Of a stretch of DNA of 64,000 nt, positions 47,602 through 56,786 are shown piece after piece; position 1 is the stretch's first letter, and each line of letters begins with the position of its first letter. The DNA lies in assembly GCA_009777775.1 (NCBI GenBank), contig WRLE01000005.1, positions 62,001 through 126,000 on the forward strand, read 5' to 3'. This DNA comes from Oscillospiraceae bacterium. GTDB taxonomy: Bacteria > Bacillota > Clostridia > Oscillospirales > Oscillospiraceae. The notes beneath the pieces were generated by a model that saw only the letters and a program-made list of their open reading frames with translations, made no database searches and had not been told where the DNA came from. The position numbers and the translations under genes are program-made.

Positions 47602-50070
47602 ATGAAATTTGAAGATAGGTTCACGGAGCGAGTGAAGACTGTTTTCGAACTTGCACAAGCAGCGGCAACCGAATTTGGTCATAATTATATTGGTAGCGAG
47701 CATATACTCCTTGGTCTGTCCAGAGAAGGTGGAGGCGTTGCGGCAAAGGTGCTGCGAGAGTTTGGTATTGAAAGCCAACTCATCGCTGACTTAATCGTAA
47801 AGAATATTGGGACTGGTCAGCCAGGTAGTGCTGGTCCACAAGGTTTGTCCCCTCGAGCAAAGAGCATTATAGAGATAGCAGTGATGGAGGCAAATAGGCT
47901 TGGACATGGTTATGTCAGCACAGAGCATGTACTTATGGGTATCCTTCGAGCATATGAGAGTGTTGCAGCGCGGTTGATTTTATCCACTGGAGCAGATCTC
48001 AACAAGTTATATACTGAAATTATCAATGAGTTTCGCAGCAGCATATACAAGCCTGTGAGAAACGCTTCGACTTCTGGCGCTAATCAAAGAGCTGATACCA
48101 AAACACTTGACCAATTCAGTCGTGACCTTACGGAATCAGCAACAAATGGCTTGCTAGATCCTGTCATTGGTAGGGAAAACGAGATTCAACGTGTTGTGCA
48201 AATACTATCTCGACGCACTAAAAACAACCCTGTTCTCATTGGTGAACCTGGTGTCGGTAAGACAGCCATTGTGGAAGGATTGGCTCAGCGAGTCATATCG
48301 GGTGATGTTCCAGAAACACTACTGAACAAACGCATAGTCACATTGGATTTAAGCGGAATGGTTGCAGGGACCAAATATCGTGGTGAGTTTGAAGAAAGAA
48401 TTAAAACAGCCATGGATGAAGTGCAACAAGCTGGCGATGTAATCCTCTTTATAGATGAATTACACACAATTATCGGTGCTGGTGGAGCTGAGGGTGCAAT
48501 AGATGCGGCAAATATCATAAAACCTGCCTTGGGTAGAGGAGAAATGCAGATAATCGGAGCAACTACCCTCAACGAATATAGAAAGCATGTGGAAAAAGAT
48601 GCTGCTCTAGAGCGTCGTTTTCAACCAGTTATGGTGAATGAGCCAACGCAAGAGGAGTCGATTCAAATCCTCTTTGGACTTCGTGATAGATACGAAGCTC
48701 ATCATAAATTAAAAATTAGCGATGAGGCTATCCATGCTGCGGTTATGATGTCCAGCAGATACATATCGGATAGATTCCTACCCGATAAAGCCATCGACCT
48801 GGTTGACGAAGCAGCGTCCAGAGTTAGGATGAACAGCTTACTTCTCCCACCTGAGCTTAGGGATCTAGAATCAAAAAAAGAGGATTTGGCAAAGGAAAAA
48901 GAAGCAGCTGTGTCAAGCCAAGATTTTGAAAGAGCAGCTGGACTTAGAGATAGGGAAAAGGAACTTGACGAATCCATTGAAAACGCTCGTAAAAACTGGC
49001 AAAGCGTAAAAGGCGGACAAGGGGGAAGTGTCGGTGAAGAAGACATTGCCGCTGTAGTTTCAGGTTGGACAGGTATACCAGTTACAAGCATAAACCAGGA
49101 CGAGGGTGAACGTTTATTAAAGTTGGAAGAATCCCTTCACAAACGTGTGGTAGGACAAGATGAAGCGGTTACAGCAGTTGCAAAAGCATTACGAAGAGGC
49201 AGAGTTGGATTAAAAGATCCGAAACGCCCCATTGGTTCATTTTTATTCCTAGGTCCGACTGGTGTGGGTAAAACCGAGTTATGTAGAGCACTTGCGGAAG
49301 TCATGTTCGGAGACGAAGATGCGATGCTGCGGGTCGATATGTCTGAATATATGGAAAAACATACAGTATCGAAACTGATTGGATCGCCTCCTGGTTATGT
49401 CGGTTACGATGATGGCGGACATTTGGCGGAAAAGGTTCGTCGGAAACCCTATTGCGTTCTGTTGTTTGACGAAATTGAAAAGGCTCACGAGGATGTTTTC
49501 AACATTATGTTGCAAATAATGGAAGATGGAATTTTAACAGACTCCCAGGGTAGGCGGGTGGATTTCAAAAACGCAATTATAGTAATGACATCCAATGCCG
49601 GTGCTAGAAACATAGTGGAAAAACGTACAAAACTTGGTTTTAGCGCTGGTGTGGAAGATAGTGACAAGGAAGAAAACGAGCAAATCAGAGAAGCCGTTAT
49701 GGAGGAAGTCAAAAGGCTGTTTAAGCCAGAATTTCTCAACAGGATTGATGATGTGATAGTTTTCCATAAACTGAGTAGGGAAGACATACGTGAAATATGC
49801 TGGAAAATGCTTGAGACTGTGAACAGCAGAATGGAAGCCATAGGAATCAAAATGACAATAGAGGACGCTGCCATTGATTTACTAGCTGAAACTGGCTTCG
49901 ATCCCGTTTATGGAGCAAGACCTCTACGTAGAGCAATACAAAGTGCTATCGAAGACACTGCAGCGGAAAAAATGCTGGAAGGCAGCATAAAGGATGGAGA
50001 AACCCTAGTGATTACAGTTAAGGATGGAGTCTTGGAATTCATCAGCGAAAGGCAGGTAGTGGCTGTATAG
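47602..50070 (+). CDS. clpC: Clp protease ATP-binding subunit ClpC
   Basis: This is an 822-residue AAA+ unfoldase that feeds proteins to ClpP. It has two N-terminal repeats ([26 protein letters not shown]), a first AAA module with [13 protein letters not shown] and [12 protein letters not shown], a UVR-like middle domain ([17 protein letters not shown]) and a second AAA module with [20 protein letters not shown] and GARPLRRAI. The UVR-type middle domain is what separates ClpC from ClpB. It is the last gene of the CtsR-controlled operon. Confidence 0.96.
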   Translation: MKFEDRFTERVKTVFELAQAAATEFGHNYIGSEHILLGLSREGGGVAAKVLREFGIESQLIADLIVKNIGTGQPGSAGPQGLSPRAKSIIEIAVMEANRLGHGYVSTEHVLMGILRAYESVAARLILSTGADLNKLYTEIINEFRSSIYKPVRNASTSGANQRADTKTLDQFSRDLTESATNGLLDPVIGRENEIQRVVQILSRRTKNNPVLIGEPGVGKTAIVEGLAQRVISGDVPETLLNKRIVTLDLSGMVAGTKYRGEFEERIKTAMDEVQQAGDVILFIDELHTIIGAGGAEGAIDAANIIKPALGRGEMQIIGATTLNEYRKHVEKDAALERRFQPVMVNEPTQEESIQILFGLRDRYEAHHKLKISDEAIHAAVMMSSRYISDRFLPDKAIDLVDEAASRVRMNSLLLPPELRDLESKKEDLAKEKEAAVSSQDFERAAGLRDREKELDESIENARKNWQSVKGGQGGSVGEEDIAAVVSGWTGIPVTSINQDEGERLLKLEESLHKRVVGQDEAVTAVAKALRRGRVGLKDPKRPIGSFLFLGPTGVGKTELCRALAEVMFGDEDAMLRVDMSEYMEKHTVSKLIGSPPGYVGYDDGGHLAEKVRRKPYCVLLFDEIEKAHEDVFNIMLQIMEDGILTDSQGRRVDFKNAIIVMTSNAGARNIVEKRTKLGFSAGVEDSDKEENEQIREAVMEEVKRLFKPEFLNRIDDVIVFHKLSREDIREICWKMLETVNSRMEAIGIKMTIEDAAIDLLAETGFDPVYGARPLRRAIQSAIEDTAAEKMLEGSIKDGETLVITVKDGVLEFISERQVVAV

Positions 50071-50109
50071 AGAAGAGAATTGAATTTTAATATAAGTATT
50101 ACACTATAA

Positions 50110-50162
50110 AAATGGTGTCAAAGAGCTATAAATGCTTCTTTGACACCATTTACATTTTTTAA
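50110..50162 (+). terminator. Rho-independent terminator of the ctsR operon
   Basis: A 15-bp perfect stem (50110-50124 with 50137-50151) is followed by a T-rich tract. Confidence 0.85.
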
Positions 50163-50168
50163 TTATGT

Positions 50169-50438
50169 TTAGTCTTCTATGTCTTCGTTGTCATCGTTTT
50201 CATGGTTTTTACGAACTAATTCAAACATTTCAAATGTTTTATTCCGCAATTCCACAAATCTTGCTGCTTCGTCCTGTTCGTTATCAAGCTTGCGCACCAA
50301 GCTATCGTGACGAAAAACGGTATCTATACGCTCCTGCTCAACTGCGCTTGCGGCTTCTGAACGTCTTTTGCTTCTATATATCATAACACCAAGATTTAAA
50401 ATGCCTATGCCAACGAGTAATACTATAACTTGTGTCAT
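50169..50438 (-). CDS. Small single-pass membrane protein of unknown function
   Basis: This 89-residue protein has one N-terminal transmembrane helix (IVLLVGIGILNLGVMIY), a basic stop-transfer segment (RSKRRSE) and a charged helical tail that probably forms a coiled coil, ending in an acidic stretch (NDDNEDIED). GGAGG sits before the ATG, which supports real translation. I do not recognise a family. Confidence 0.6.
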   Translation of the reverse strand: MTQVIVLLVGIGILNLGVMIYRSKRRSEAASAVEQERIDTVFRHDSLVRKLDNEQDEAARFVELRNKTFEMFELVRKNHENDDNEDIED

Positions 50439-50544
50439 ATCATGAACCTCCGTAGTTTATGTAAACATTTTAGCATATTTTTCGTGCGAAAACAATGATT
50501 TTGTGTTATTATTACTATCAAAACATAGAAACGGAAGGAAAATA

Positions 50545-52134
50545 ATGATAGCTGTTAATAATCTTAGTTTGTCTTTTGGAGGCACAACGCTTTTTTCCCA
50601 AGTTGACTTACAATTTTTTCCAGGGAACTGTTATGGAGTAATCGGTGCCAATGGATCTGGAAAATCATCTTTTCTCAAAATTCTCGCTGGAGAGCTTGAA
50701 CACTCATCTGGTAGTATATCGATTCAATCAGATGTGAGGATGTCTGTTTTAAAGCAAGAGCAGAACCTATATGACGATAATACGGTGATAGAAACTGTGA
50801 TAATGGGTAATCAAAGGTTGTATCAGTGTGGGAAGGAAAAGGATGAGCTTTATCTAAAGGAAGACTTTAGCGATGAAGATGGCATTCGTGCAGCCGAACT
50901 GGAAGAAGAATATGCCGAACTTGGAGGTTGGGAAGCCGAACCACAAGCCGCACAATTACTTCATGGTCTAGGTTTACAAACTAATCTACACGATTCGATG
51001 ATGGGTGAACTAGAGCCAAGACAAAAGGTGAAGGTATTACTGGCACAGGCGCTATTTGGTACACCAGACATATTGCTGATGGACGAGCCCACAAACAATC
51101 TTGATGTTAACTCTGTTGTATGGTTGGAAAATTTCCTCATGGATTTTGAGGGAACTGTTATAGTTGTTGCCCATGATAGATACTTTTTAAATACGGTATG
51201 CACGCATATAGTCGATATCGATTTCGGCAAAATTAGAATGTATGTGGGAAATTATGATTTTTGGTACGACTCCAGCCAATTGATGCAAAGGCTTCTTAAG
51301 GAAAAGAACAAAAAAAATGAGGAAAAAATCAGCGAGCTTGAAGAATTTGTTCGTCGCTTTTCTGCTAATAAATCTAAATCCAGACAGGCGACTTCCAGAA
51401 AGAAACTACTGGAAAAGATAACTATAGAAGAAATGCCAGCATCGACAAGAAGATATCCTTGGGTTGGCTTTAAAATGGAACGTGAACCAGGTAAAGATAG
51501 ATTATTCGTTACTGATGTCACCGTAACACAAAATGGAATAAAAGTTTTGGACAAAGTAAGTTTCATAATGGGTAAGGATGACAAAATTGCATTTATTGGT
51601 GATAACGAAAATGCAATTTCCACCATGTTTAAAGTGCTAGCAGGTGAAATAGAACCTGACGAAGGTGACATAAAATGGGGAGCATCCACAACCCAATCTT
51701 ATTTCCCTAAGGATAATACTGATTATTTTGATGGTAACGAAGATAGTATTTTGGATTGGATACGTCAATTTTCTGAAGATAAAAGAGAAAGCTATCTGAG
51801 AACATTTTTGGGACGGATGCTATTCACAGCTGACGATGTATACAAAGAGGTGAAAGTTCTCTCTGGAGGAGAAAGAGTCCGTTGTATGTTGTCGAGATTA
51901 ATGCTATCAGGAGCTAGTATCCTTTTGCTTGACCAGCCCACAAACCATCTTGATTTGGAAAGTGTTGCAGCTCTCAATAATGGTATGTCTGAGTTCTCTG
52001 GTAATGTTATATTTACTACCCATGACCATCAGCTTATTCAGACTGTTGCCAACCGAATTATTGAGTTCAAAGATGATGGAATTGTTGATAGAACAATGAG
52101 TTATGATGAGTATATTGGAATTAATGAAAACTGA
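50545..52134 (+). CDS. ABC-F family ATPase (YkpA/YbiT type)
   Basis: This is a 529-residue soluble protein with two ABC domains and no membrane part, the layout of ABC-F translation factors. Domain 1 has Walker A GANGSGKSS and Walker B ILLMDEPTNNLD, but the signature is LEPRQKVKVLL rather than LSGGQ. Domain 2 keeps LSGGERVRC, but its Walker A is GDNENAIST (no Lys) and Walker B ends LLLDQPTNHLD (Gln for Glu). These oddities are known in YkpA/YbiT relatives, so they mark the subfamily rather than decay. The ATG at 50545 follows GAAGGA; an upstream ATG at 50503 has no site. Confidence 0.9.
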   Translation: MIAVNNLSLSFGGTTLFSQVDLQFFPGNCYGVIGANGSGKSSFLKILAGELEHSSGSISIQSDVRMSVLKQEQNLYDDNTVIETVIMGNQRLYQCGKEKDELYLKEDFSDEDGIRAAELEEEYAELGGWEAEPQAAQLLHGLGLQTNLHDSMMGELEPRQKVKVLLAQALFGTPDILLMDEPTNNLDVNSVVWLENFLMDFEGTVIVVAHDRYFLNTVCTHIVDIDFGKIRMYVGNYDFWYDSSQLMQRLLKEKNKKNEEKISELEEFVRRFSANKSKSRQATSRKKLLEKITIEEMPASTRRYPWVGFKMEREPGKDRLFVTDVTVTQNGIKVLDKVSFIMGKDDKIAFIGDNENAISTMFKVLAGEIEPDEGDIKWGASTTQSYFPKDNTDYFDGNEDSILDWIRQFSEDKRESYLRTFLGRMLFTADDVYKEVKVLSGGERVRCMLSRLMLSGASILLLDQPTNHLDLESVAALNNGMSEFSGNVIFTTHDHQLIQTVANRIIEFKDDGIVDRTMSYDEYIGINEN

Positions 52135-52215
52135 AAATAAATATAGACAAAATATAACAAAAGGTATAATATGGACGCAGTTTCAGTTACTAAATTATTA
52201 TAGGAGGACATAGGT

Positions 52216-53184
52216 ATGGCAAGACTTAGCGAACACGAAAATTATATGCTCATGTTAAAAGGCGAGATACCCGAGTATGTACCCAGATCAGGACCTTGGA
52301 ATGTCGGCTTCACCGGATTGGCTCCAGGACCAGGCGGAACAGAGAACTTCATCGACCCATTCGGCGTCCCCTACGTTGTCAGCTCCCATGCAAATAATGG
52401 TGCGCTACCCCAACCCGACTTTTTCATCCTTGATGATATACGTAAATGGCGCGACATTATTAAAAGACCAGCTATTTTAGACGAATACGATTATGAAGCA
52501 GCAGCAAAAAGAGCTCTGGATGATCGTGACCCTGAACTACCTAAGTTCGGAGGCGGTTCCATTGGAAATGGCTATTTCCAGATGCTGGTAGCATTCATGG
52601 GGTTTAACAATGGCTTAATAGCTTGCTTGGAAGAGCCGGACGAAGTAAAAGATTTGCTTAACTTCATTTTAAGTATAAACCTAGAAATCGGTTCAAAATT
52701 CATTGACTTATTTAGACCGGATGCATATGGTATGGGTGATGATATAGCCCATGAGCGCGCACCCTTCGTATCTGAGGAAGTATTTGTTGATATTTTCGAA
52801 CCAATGTGGCGAGCGACCGTGAAGCCATATAAAGAAGCTGGCTGTTATGCCCAGCATCACAATTGTGGAAACTTCACACCCTTCGTGAAATATATCGTTG
52901 ATATGGGCTTTAATGCATGGAATCCAGCAGAACCCTGTAGCGATCTTGAATGGGTTAAGCAGGAATTTGGTCGCAAAATTGCCATAGTCGGCGGCTTCGA
53001 TGGCAACGGTTTCGTTTGCTGGCCCCAAACCACAGAAGAGGAAGTTCGCGCTTATGTTAGAGAGCGTATGGACCTCTTGGCTCCTGGTGGAGGCTACGCA
53101 TTCGGTGGCGGCATAATGGGATACCCAGACCGCAACGAGTGGGTCATGGATGAATTTGAGAAAAATAGGTACAGCTATTATTAA
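52216..53184 (+). CDS. Uroporphyrinogen-decarboxylase-family methyltransferase-like protein
   Basis: This is a 322-residue barrel protein of the UroD superfamily. The features YFQMLVAFMGFNNGL, GMGDDIAHERAPFVS, QHHNCGNFTPFV and GGFDGNGFV fit the corrinoid-dependent methyltransferase branch (MtaA/CmuA-like), where a His-x-Cys-type motif (HHNCGN here) binds zinc, rather than the haem-pathway decarboxylase. It may move methyl groups from a methylated compound to a corrinoid protein or coenzyme; the partner is not encoded nearby. AGGAGG precedes the ATG. Confidence 0.8.
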   Translation: MARLSEHENYMLMLKGEIPEYVPRSGPWNVGFTGLAPGPGGTENFIDPFGVPYVVSSHANNGALPQPDFFILDDIRKWRDIIKRPAILDEYDYEAAAKRALDDRDPELPKFGGGSIGNGYFQMLVAFMGFNNGLIACLEEPDEVKDLLNFILSINLEIGSKFIDLFRPDAYGMGDDIAHERAPFVSEEVFVDIFEPMWRATVKPYKEAGCYAQHHNCGNFTPFVKYIVDMGFNAWNPAEPCSDLEWVKQEFGRKIAIVGGFDGNGFVCWPQTTEEEVRAYVRERMDLLAPGGGYAFGGGIMGYPDRNEWVMDEFEKNRYSYY

Positions 53185-53213
53185 TGCGATTTAATAATTC
53201 TTTCAAAATCAAA

Positions 53214-53251
53214 TTAACCCCCCTCGGACTGATATGCTCCGAGGGGGGTTA
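53214..53251. terminator. Strong hairpin between convergent genes
   Basis: A 14-bp perfect stem, TAACCCCCCTCGGA (53215-53228) with 53238-53251, has a nine-base loop. On the minus strand it is followed by TTTGATTTT, so it can terminate the citrate synthase gene; on the plus side the T-tract is missing. Confidence 0.7.
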
Positions 53252-53276
53252 CACCATATTGAAAGGTATTCGTATG

Positions 53277-54632
53277 TTATACGATTCCTAAGTTTTTAGA
53301 GGCTTCCATCAGCTCAACAGAACCAATCGTTGTTACACGTTCTGCTTCATACTGAGCATCGACCCATGCTTTAAGCTTCAAGACACGCTCATCGGTTTTT
53401 TCAATTTTCTCGCCTATGAAAACATTCTGACCAAGCCACATGGCAATTCCAGCAGCACCAGATGTTGATGTGATGGCAACGGTGGGGGGACTGTTCAATA
53501 GCGTTGTGGTGTCGAAAATGTTGTATATTTCTTCATCTTTTAATAAGCCATCTGCATGGATACCAGCTTGGGTAACATTAAACTCCGATCCGACAAAGGG
53601 GGTTTTAGGCGGAATGACATAACCAAGTTCGTTTTCATAATAGTCAGCGATTTCCTTGATTACCGTGGTATCCATTCCATCCAGAGTTCCCCTAAGCTGG
53701 GCATATTCTATAACCATGGCTTCAAGGGGGGTGTTGCCAGTCCTCTCGCCAATTCCAAGCAAGGAACAATTTACACCAGAAGCACCATATAACCATGCGG
53801 TTGCAGAACCAACAACAGCCTTGTAAAAATCATTGTGTCCATGCCATTCTAGCTGCTCTGGTTTAAGTCCGGCATAATTGCGAAGTCCATATATTATTCC
53901 TGGGATAGACCTGGGCATAGATGCACCAGGATAGGGAACGCCATATCCCAAGGTATCACAAGCGCGTATTTTTATTGGAATACCAATTTCATGGGAAAGT
54001 TTGTTTATTTCTGTGACAAAGGGGATTACGAAACCATAAAAATCGGCTCGGGTTATGTCTTCCAGGTGACAACGTGCTCTAATACCAGTTTCCAGAGCAT
54101 CTTTGATTATTCCCAAATAGTCGTCCATGGCTTGTTTTCTGTTTTTCTTAAGCTTGCTAAAAATGTGGTAATCCGAGCAACTGACTAAAATCCCACATTC
54201 TTTCAGCCCCATACCCTTGGCTAATTCGAAATCATTGTGGGTGGCTCTAATCCAGCCGGTTATTTCCGGAAATGGTAAATTGAGGTCCTGACATAGACGT
54301 AGAGCATTTATATCTGTTTTACTATATAGGAAAAATTCAGTTTGCCTTATTATCCCTTTAGGTCCGCCCAGTTTGTTGAGAAGCTTATAAATCGTAGCGA
54401 TTTGTTCAGGAGTATAGGGCGCGCGGCTTTGCTGGCCATCCCTAAATGTTGTATCAGTAATCCATATTTCATCTGGAGGATCTACTGGGCTTACTCGGTT
54501 GTTAAATGTTGTTTTAGGTATTTCAGTATATGGAAACATTTCTCGGTACAAATATGGGTCATCTCGCTCTTGTAGTTGATAACTGTATTCAGACTCCATA
54601 AGCATTTTACGTCTTTGGTCAAAATAAATCAT
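53277..54632 (-). CDS. Probable Re-type citrate synthase (homocitrate/isopropylmalate synthase superfamily)
   Basis: This is a 451-residue DRE-TIM metallolyase. The motif ITDTTFRDGQQSRAPYTPEQI opens the barrel, and CHLEDITRADFYGF, ACDTLGYGVPYPGAS and LEWHGHNDFYKAV supply the metal-binding His and Asp residues. The N-terminal extension, the QTEFFLYSKTD stretch and SDYHIFSKLKKNRKQAMDDY match my memory of the Clostridium kluyveri Re-citrate synthase better than LeuA. That enzyme condenses acetyl-CoA and oxaloacetate and replaces ordinary citrate synthase in some anaerobes. No leu or lys genes are adjacent. AGGAGG lies before the ATG. Confidence 0.75.
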   Translation of the reverse strand: MIYFDQRRKMLMESEYSYQLQERDDPYLYREMFPYTEIPKTTFNNRVSPVDPPDEIWITDTTFRDGQQSRAPYTPEQIATIYKLLNKLGGPKGIIRQTEFFLYSKTDINALRLCQDLNLPFPEITGWIRATHNDFELAKGMGLKECGILVSCSDYHIFSKLKKNRKQAMDDYLGIIKDALETGIRARCHLEDITRADFYGFVIPFVTEINKLSHEIGIPIKIRACDTLGYGVPYPGASMPRSIPGIIYGLRNYAGLKPEQLEWHGHNDFYKAVVGSATAWLYGASGVNCSLLGIGERTGNTPLEAMVIEYAQLRGTLDGMDTTVIKEIADYYENELGYVIPPKTPFVGSEFNVTQAGIHADGLLKDEEIYNIFDTTTLLNSPPTVAITSTSGAAGIAMWLGQNVFIGEKIEKTDERVLKLKAWVDAQYEAERVTTIGSVELMEASKNLGIV

Positions 54633-54664
54633 TTAGGCAACCTCCTGTTTTGCGTGTAATTATA

Positions 54665-54698
54665 CCCACAAGGCTTGTCTCCGAAGTCTCCTTGCGGG
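54665..54698 (-). promoter_or_regulatory. Hairpin in the leader of the citrate synthase gene
   Basis: CCCACAAGG (54665-54673) pairs with CCTTGCGGG (54690-54698) over nine positions with one wobble. It lies about 35 bases before the start codon. There is no T-tract, so it is not a simple terminator. Confidence 0.4.
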
Positions 54699-54831
54699 CA
54701 ATGGGTGTTAATGGCAACAATACCACGGCACATAGCAAAAGTCAAGAATTTCCGCTTATATTTATAGGTTATTGAAGATTGCAAGTTTAATTGCCCAAGT
54801 TTTTCCAGTAGACTTTTTGCAGCATATAGTT

Positions 54832-56067
54832 TTATGTTTCAAGTTCGGGGTCAATAGTATCTTCAGGAGCTAATAAATCATAGGTGACAATCAAATCGGG
54901 ACCGTTGAAACTACCGTCAAGTTTGCTTCTCGTCCTTTCGAATTCTATGGCAGCAAATTCATATGGAACAGGTCGATAATCATTGATTGACTCGCTTCCG
55001 CTGACTGAGCAAGGGATATTATTGACAGATACGATTGAAATCGAACCATCTAAATCGCGCATGACTGTGACTTTAGCAATTATTGAATCCTTATCTCTGG
55101 GATTCGTATGTCCGCCAAAAGACCAATTACCGAGACTGTAATAAATATAGCCACCATTATACTCTTCCATTTCCTGCAATGTATGGGGATGTGTCCCCAT
55201 TATTATATGCGCTCCCGCGTCGATGGCGGCTTGCCCAATGGTCTTTTGCCAGGAACTCGCTCTATATGAACCTTCCTCGCCCCAATGAAGAGCCATTATG
55301 ATTAGTTCTGCACCAGCGGCTTTCATTTCTTGTACTGCCCTCACTACCTCACTGTCATTTGGAAAGTTACGAGAATAGACTCCAATGAGCAATTCCTTTT
55401 CAGTGGTAAATAAAGACCATTGCCCATTGGGTGCATATGAAATACCATTATCACTGAGTATTTGCATTGTATCATCATAACCCTTTTGCCCATAATCAAA
55501 GGTATGATTGTTACCTAGGGCAACGAAATCAATGTTTCCTTCGAGCAAAACATTCACATATTTGGGATCCGCTCTGAAATGAAAAGCACTATCTGATTGT
55601 ATATCATGCTCGGTCAATACACATTCCAGGTTCACGATGGTAAAATCTGAATCTTCATACAAATGTTTTACCAAGTTGAAAGGGTATGCAAAATCATCGC
55701 CCACAATGTTTTCGAATGATTGAATTCTATCTCTTGCATTATATTCGCTGGCGAATGTGCAGTCGCCCATCATAGAAATTATGAAGAATTCGGGAGCTGG
55801 TTCCCAAACATCTTCAAGTTCATCAACAAACTCGTTGTCTTTATCAGTATCAACGAATAAATCAATCTCATCATCTAATTGTGAATCAGTCTCAATTGGG
55901 TCATGGGAAGTAATAGATTCATCACTGGGGTAGGTATCATCAATTTGAGTACTAAAACCTTGCTCTGTAGAGAGCGGATGATGAATACTGGCACCTATTA
56001 TACTGCACGCTAAAACCATCAATGTAATTATTAGGTTTTTTACAAATGTGGATAAACGCTCCGACAT
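54832..56067 (-). CDS. CapA-family metallophosphatase-like protein
   Basis: This is a 411-residue protein with an N-terminal membrane anchor (LIITLMVLACSIIGASI) and an acidic spacer, then the CapA fold. The conserved elements are MMGDCTF, VNLECVLT, DFVALGNNHTFDYG, MALHWGEE and IIMGTHPHTLQEM. These give the Asp/Asn/His metal site of the calcineurin-like superfamily. The CapA name comes from poly-gamma-glutamate capsule synthesis, but no capB or capC is present, so its real substrate is open. GGGGTG precedes the ATG. Confidence 0.88.
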   Translation of the reverse strand: MSERLSTFVKNLIITLMVLACSIIGASIHHPLSTEQGFSTQIDDTYPSDESITSHDPIETDSQLDDEIDLFVDTDKDNEFVDELEDVWEPAPEFFIISMMGDCTFASEYNARDRIQSFENIVGDDFAYPFNLVKHLYEDSDFTIVNLECVLTEHDIQSDSAFHFRADPKYVNVLLEGNIDFVALGNNHTFDYGQKGYDDTMQILSDNGISYAPNGQWSLFTTEKELLIGVYSRNFPNDSEVVRAVQEMKAAGAELIIMALHWGEEGSYRASSWQKTIGQAAIDAGAHIIMGTHPHTLQEMEEYNGGYIYYSLGNWSFGGHTNPRDKDSIIAKVTVMRDLDGSISIVSVNNIPCSVSGSESINDYRPVPYEFAAIEFERTRSKLDGSFNGPDLIVTYDLLAPEDTIDPELET

Positions 56068-56102
56068 GTATACACCCCATTTCGTTATTATATATTAAAA
56101 AT

Positions 56103-56786
56103 TTATATAGGGTTTTGCAGTATGTTTGATAGTATCTCAAACTCGTTTTTTTTATATCTTATTATACCTTCATCGCGCATTTTGCTCAATTCGTATGACA
56201 TGGCACTGCGGTCAACGCAGAGATAAAGTGCCATTTCTTCACGGTTATAGGGTATGAGAAATTTATTGCCATCAATTCGGAACATTTCGAGAAAAGCCAG
56301 GAGTTTTTCCCTAGTGCTACGCTTTGATAAAATATCGATTTTTTGGTTGAGAAGAAGGTTTTTTTGCGCTATTAACGAAAGCATATTTTCGATTAGTTTA
56401 GTGTGGAAGCTACAGGCAGAAGAACAGGTGCTTAAGACCTTCTGAAAATCGATGAACATCACTTCCGTTTTTGTTGTTGCTTGAATGGTGACAGGGCTAC
56501 GTTTTACACCAGCACAGGCAAAAGCTTCACCAAAGAGATCGGATTTTCCCAATTCGGTCATTATAAATATATTTCCGTCGTAATCTTCTTTTATAACTTT
56601 CACGCTACCAGATAGTATCATACCGATATGTGTAACTTCGTCACCTGCCATAACAATATAGCTACCTTTGCGAAAGCTACGTTGTTTTCCTTCCATGCAA
56701 GCTATCATGCTTGTATATTGAGCAATATCGATTTGATTCCATAATGGGTTATGCATTAAAATATCATATGTGTCTTCAAGTTTCAT
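56103..56786 (-). CDS. Crp/Fnr family transcriptional regulator
   Basis: This is a 227-residue protein: a cyclic-nucleotide-binding-type beta barrel (SYIVMAGDEVTHIGMILSG, KSDLFGEAFACAGVKRSP), the long dimer helix, and a C-terminal helix-turn-helix (NREEMALYLCVDRSAMSYEL). It lacks an N-terminal iron-sulfur cysteine cluster as in Fnr. Its ATG overlaps the stop of the FAD oxidoreductase gene (ATGA at 56783-56786), so they are coupled. The palindrome at 58728 in front of the operon and the divergent ferredoxin gene is a likely target. Confidence 0.9.
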   Translation of the reverse strand: MKLEDTYDILMHNPLWNQIDIAQYTSMIACMEGKQRSFRKGSYIVMAGDEVTHIGMILSGSVKVIKEDYDGNIFIMTELGKSDLFGEAFACAGVKRSPVTIQATTKTEVMFIDFQKVLSTCSSACSFHTKLIENMLSLIAQKNLLLNQKIDILSKRSTREKLLAFLEMFRIDGNKFLIPYNREEMALYLCVDRSAMSYELSKMRDEGIIRYKKNEFEILSNILQNPI

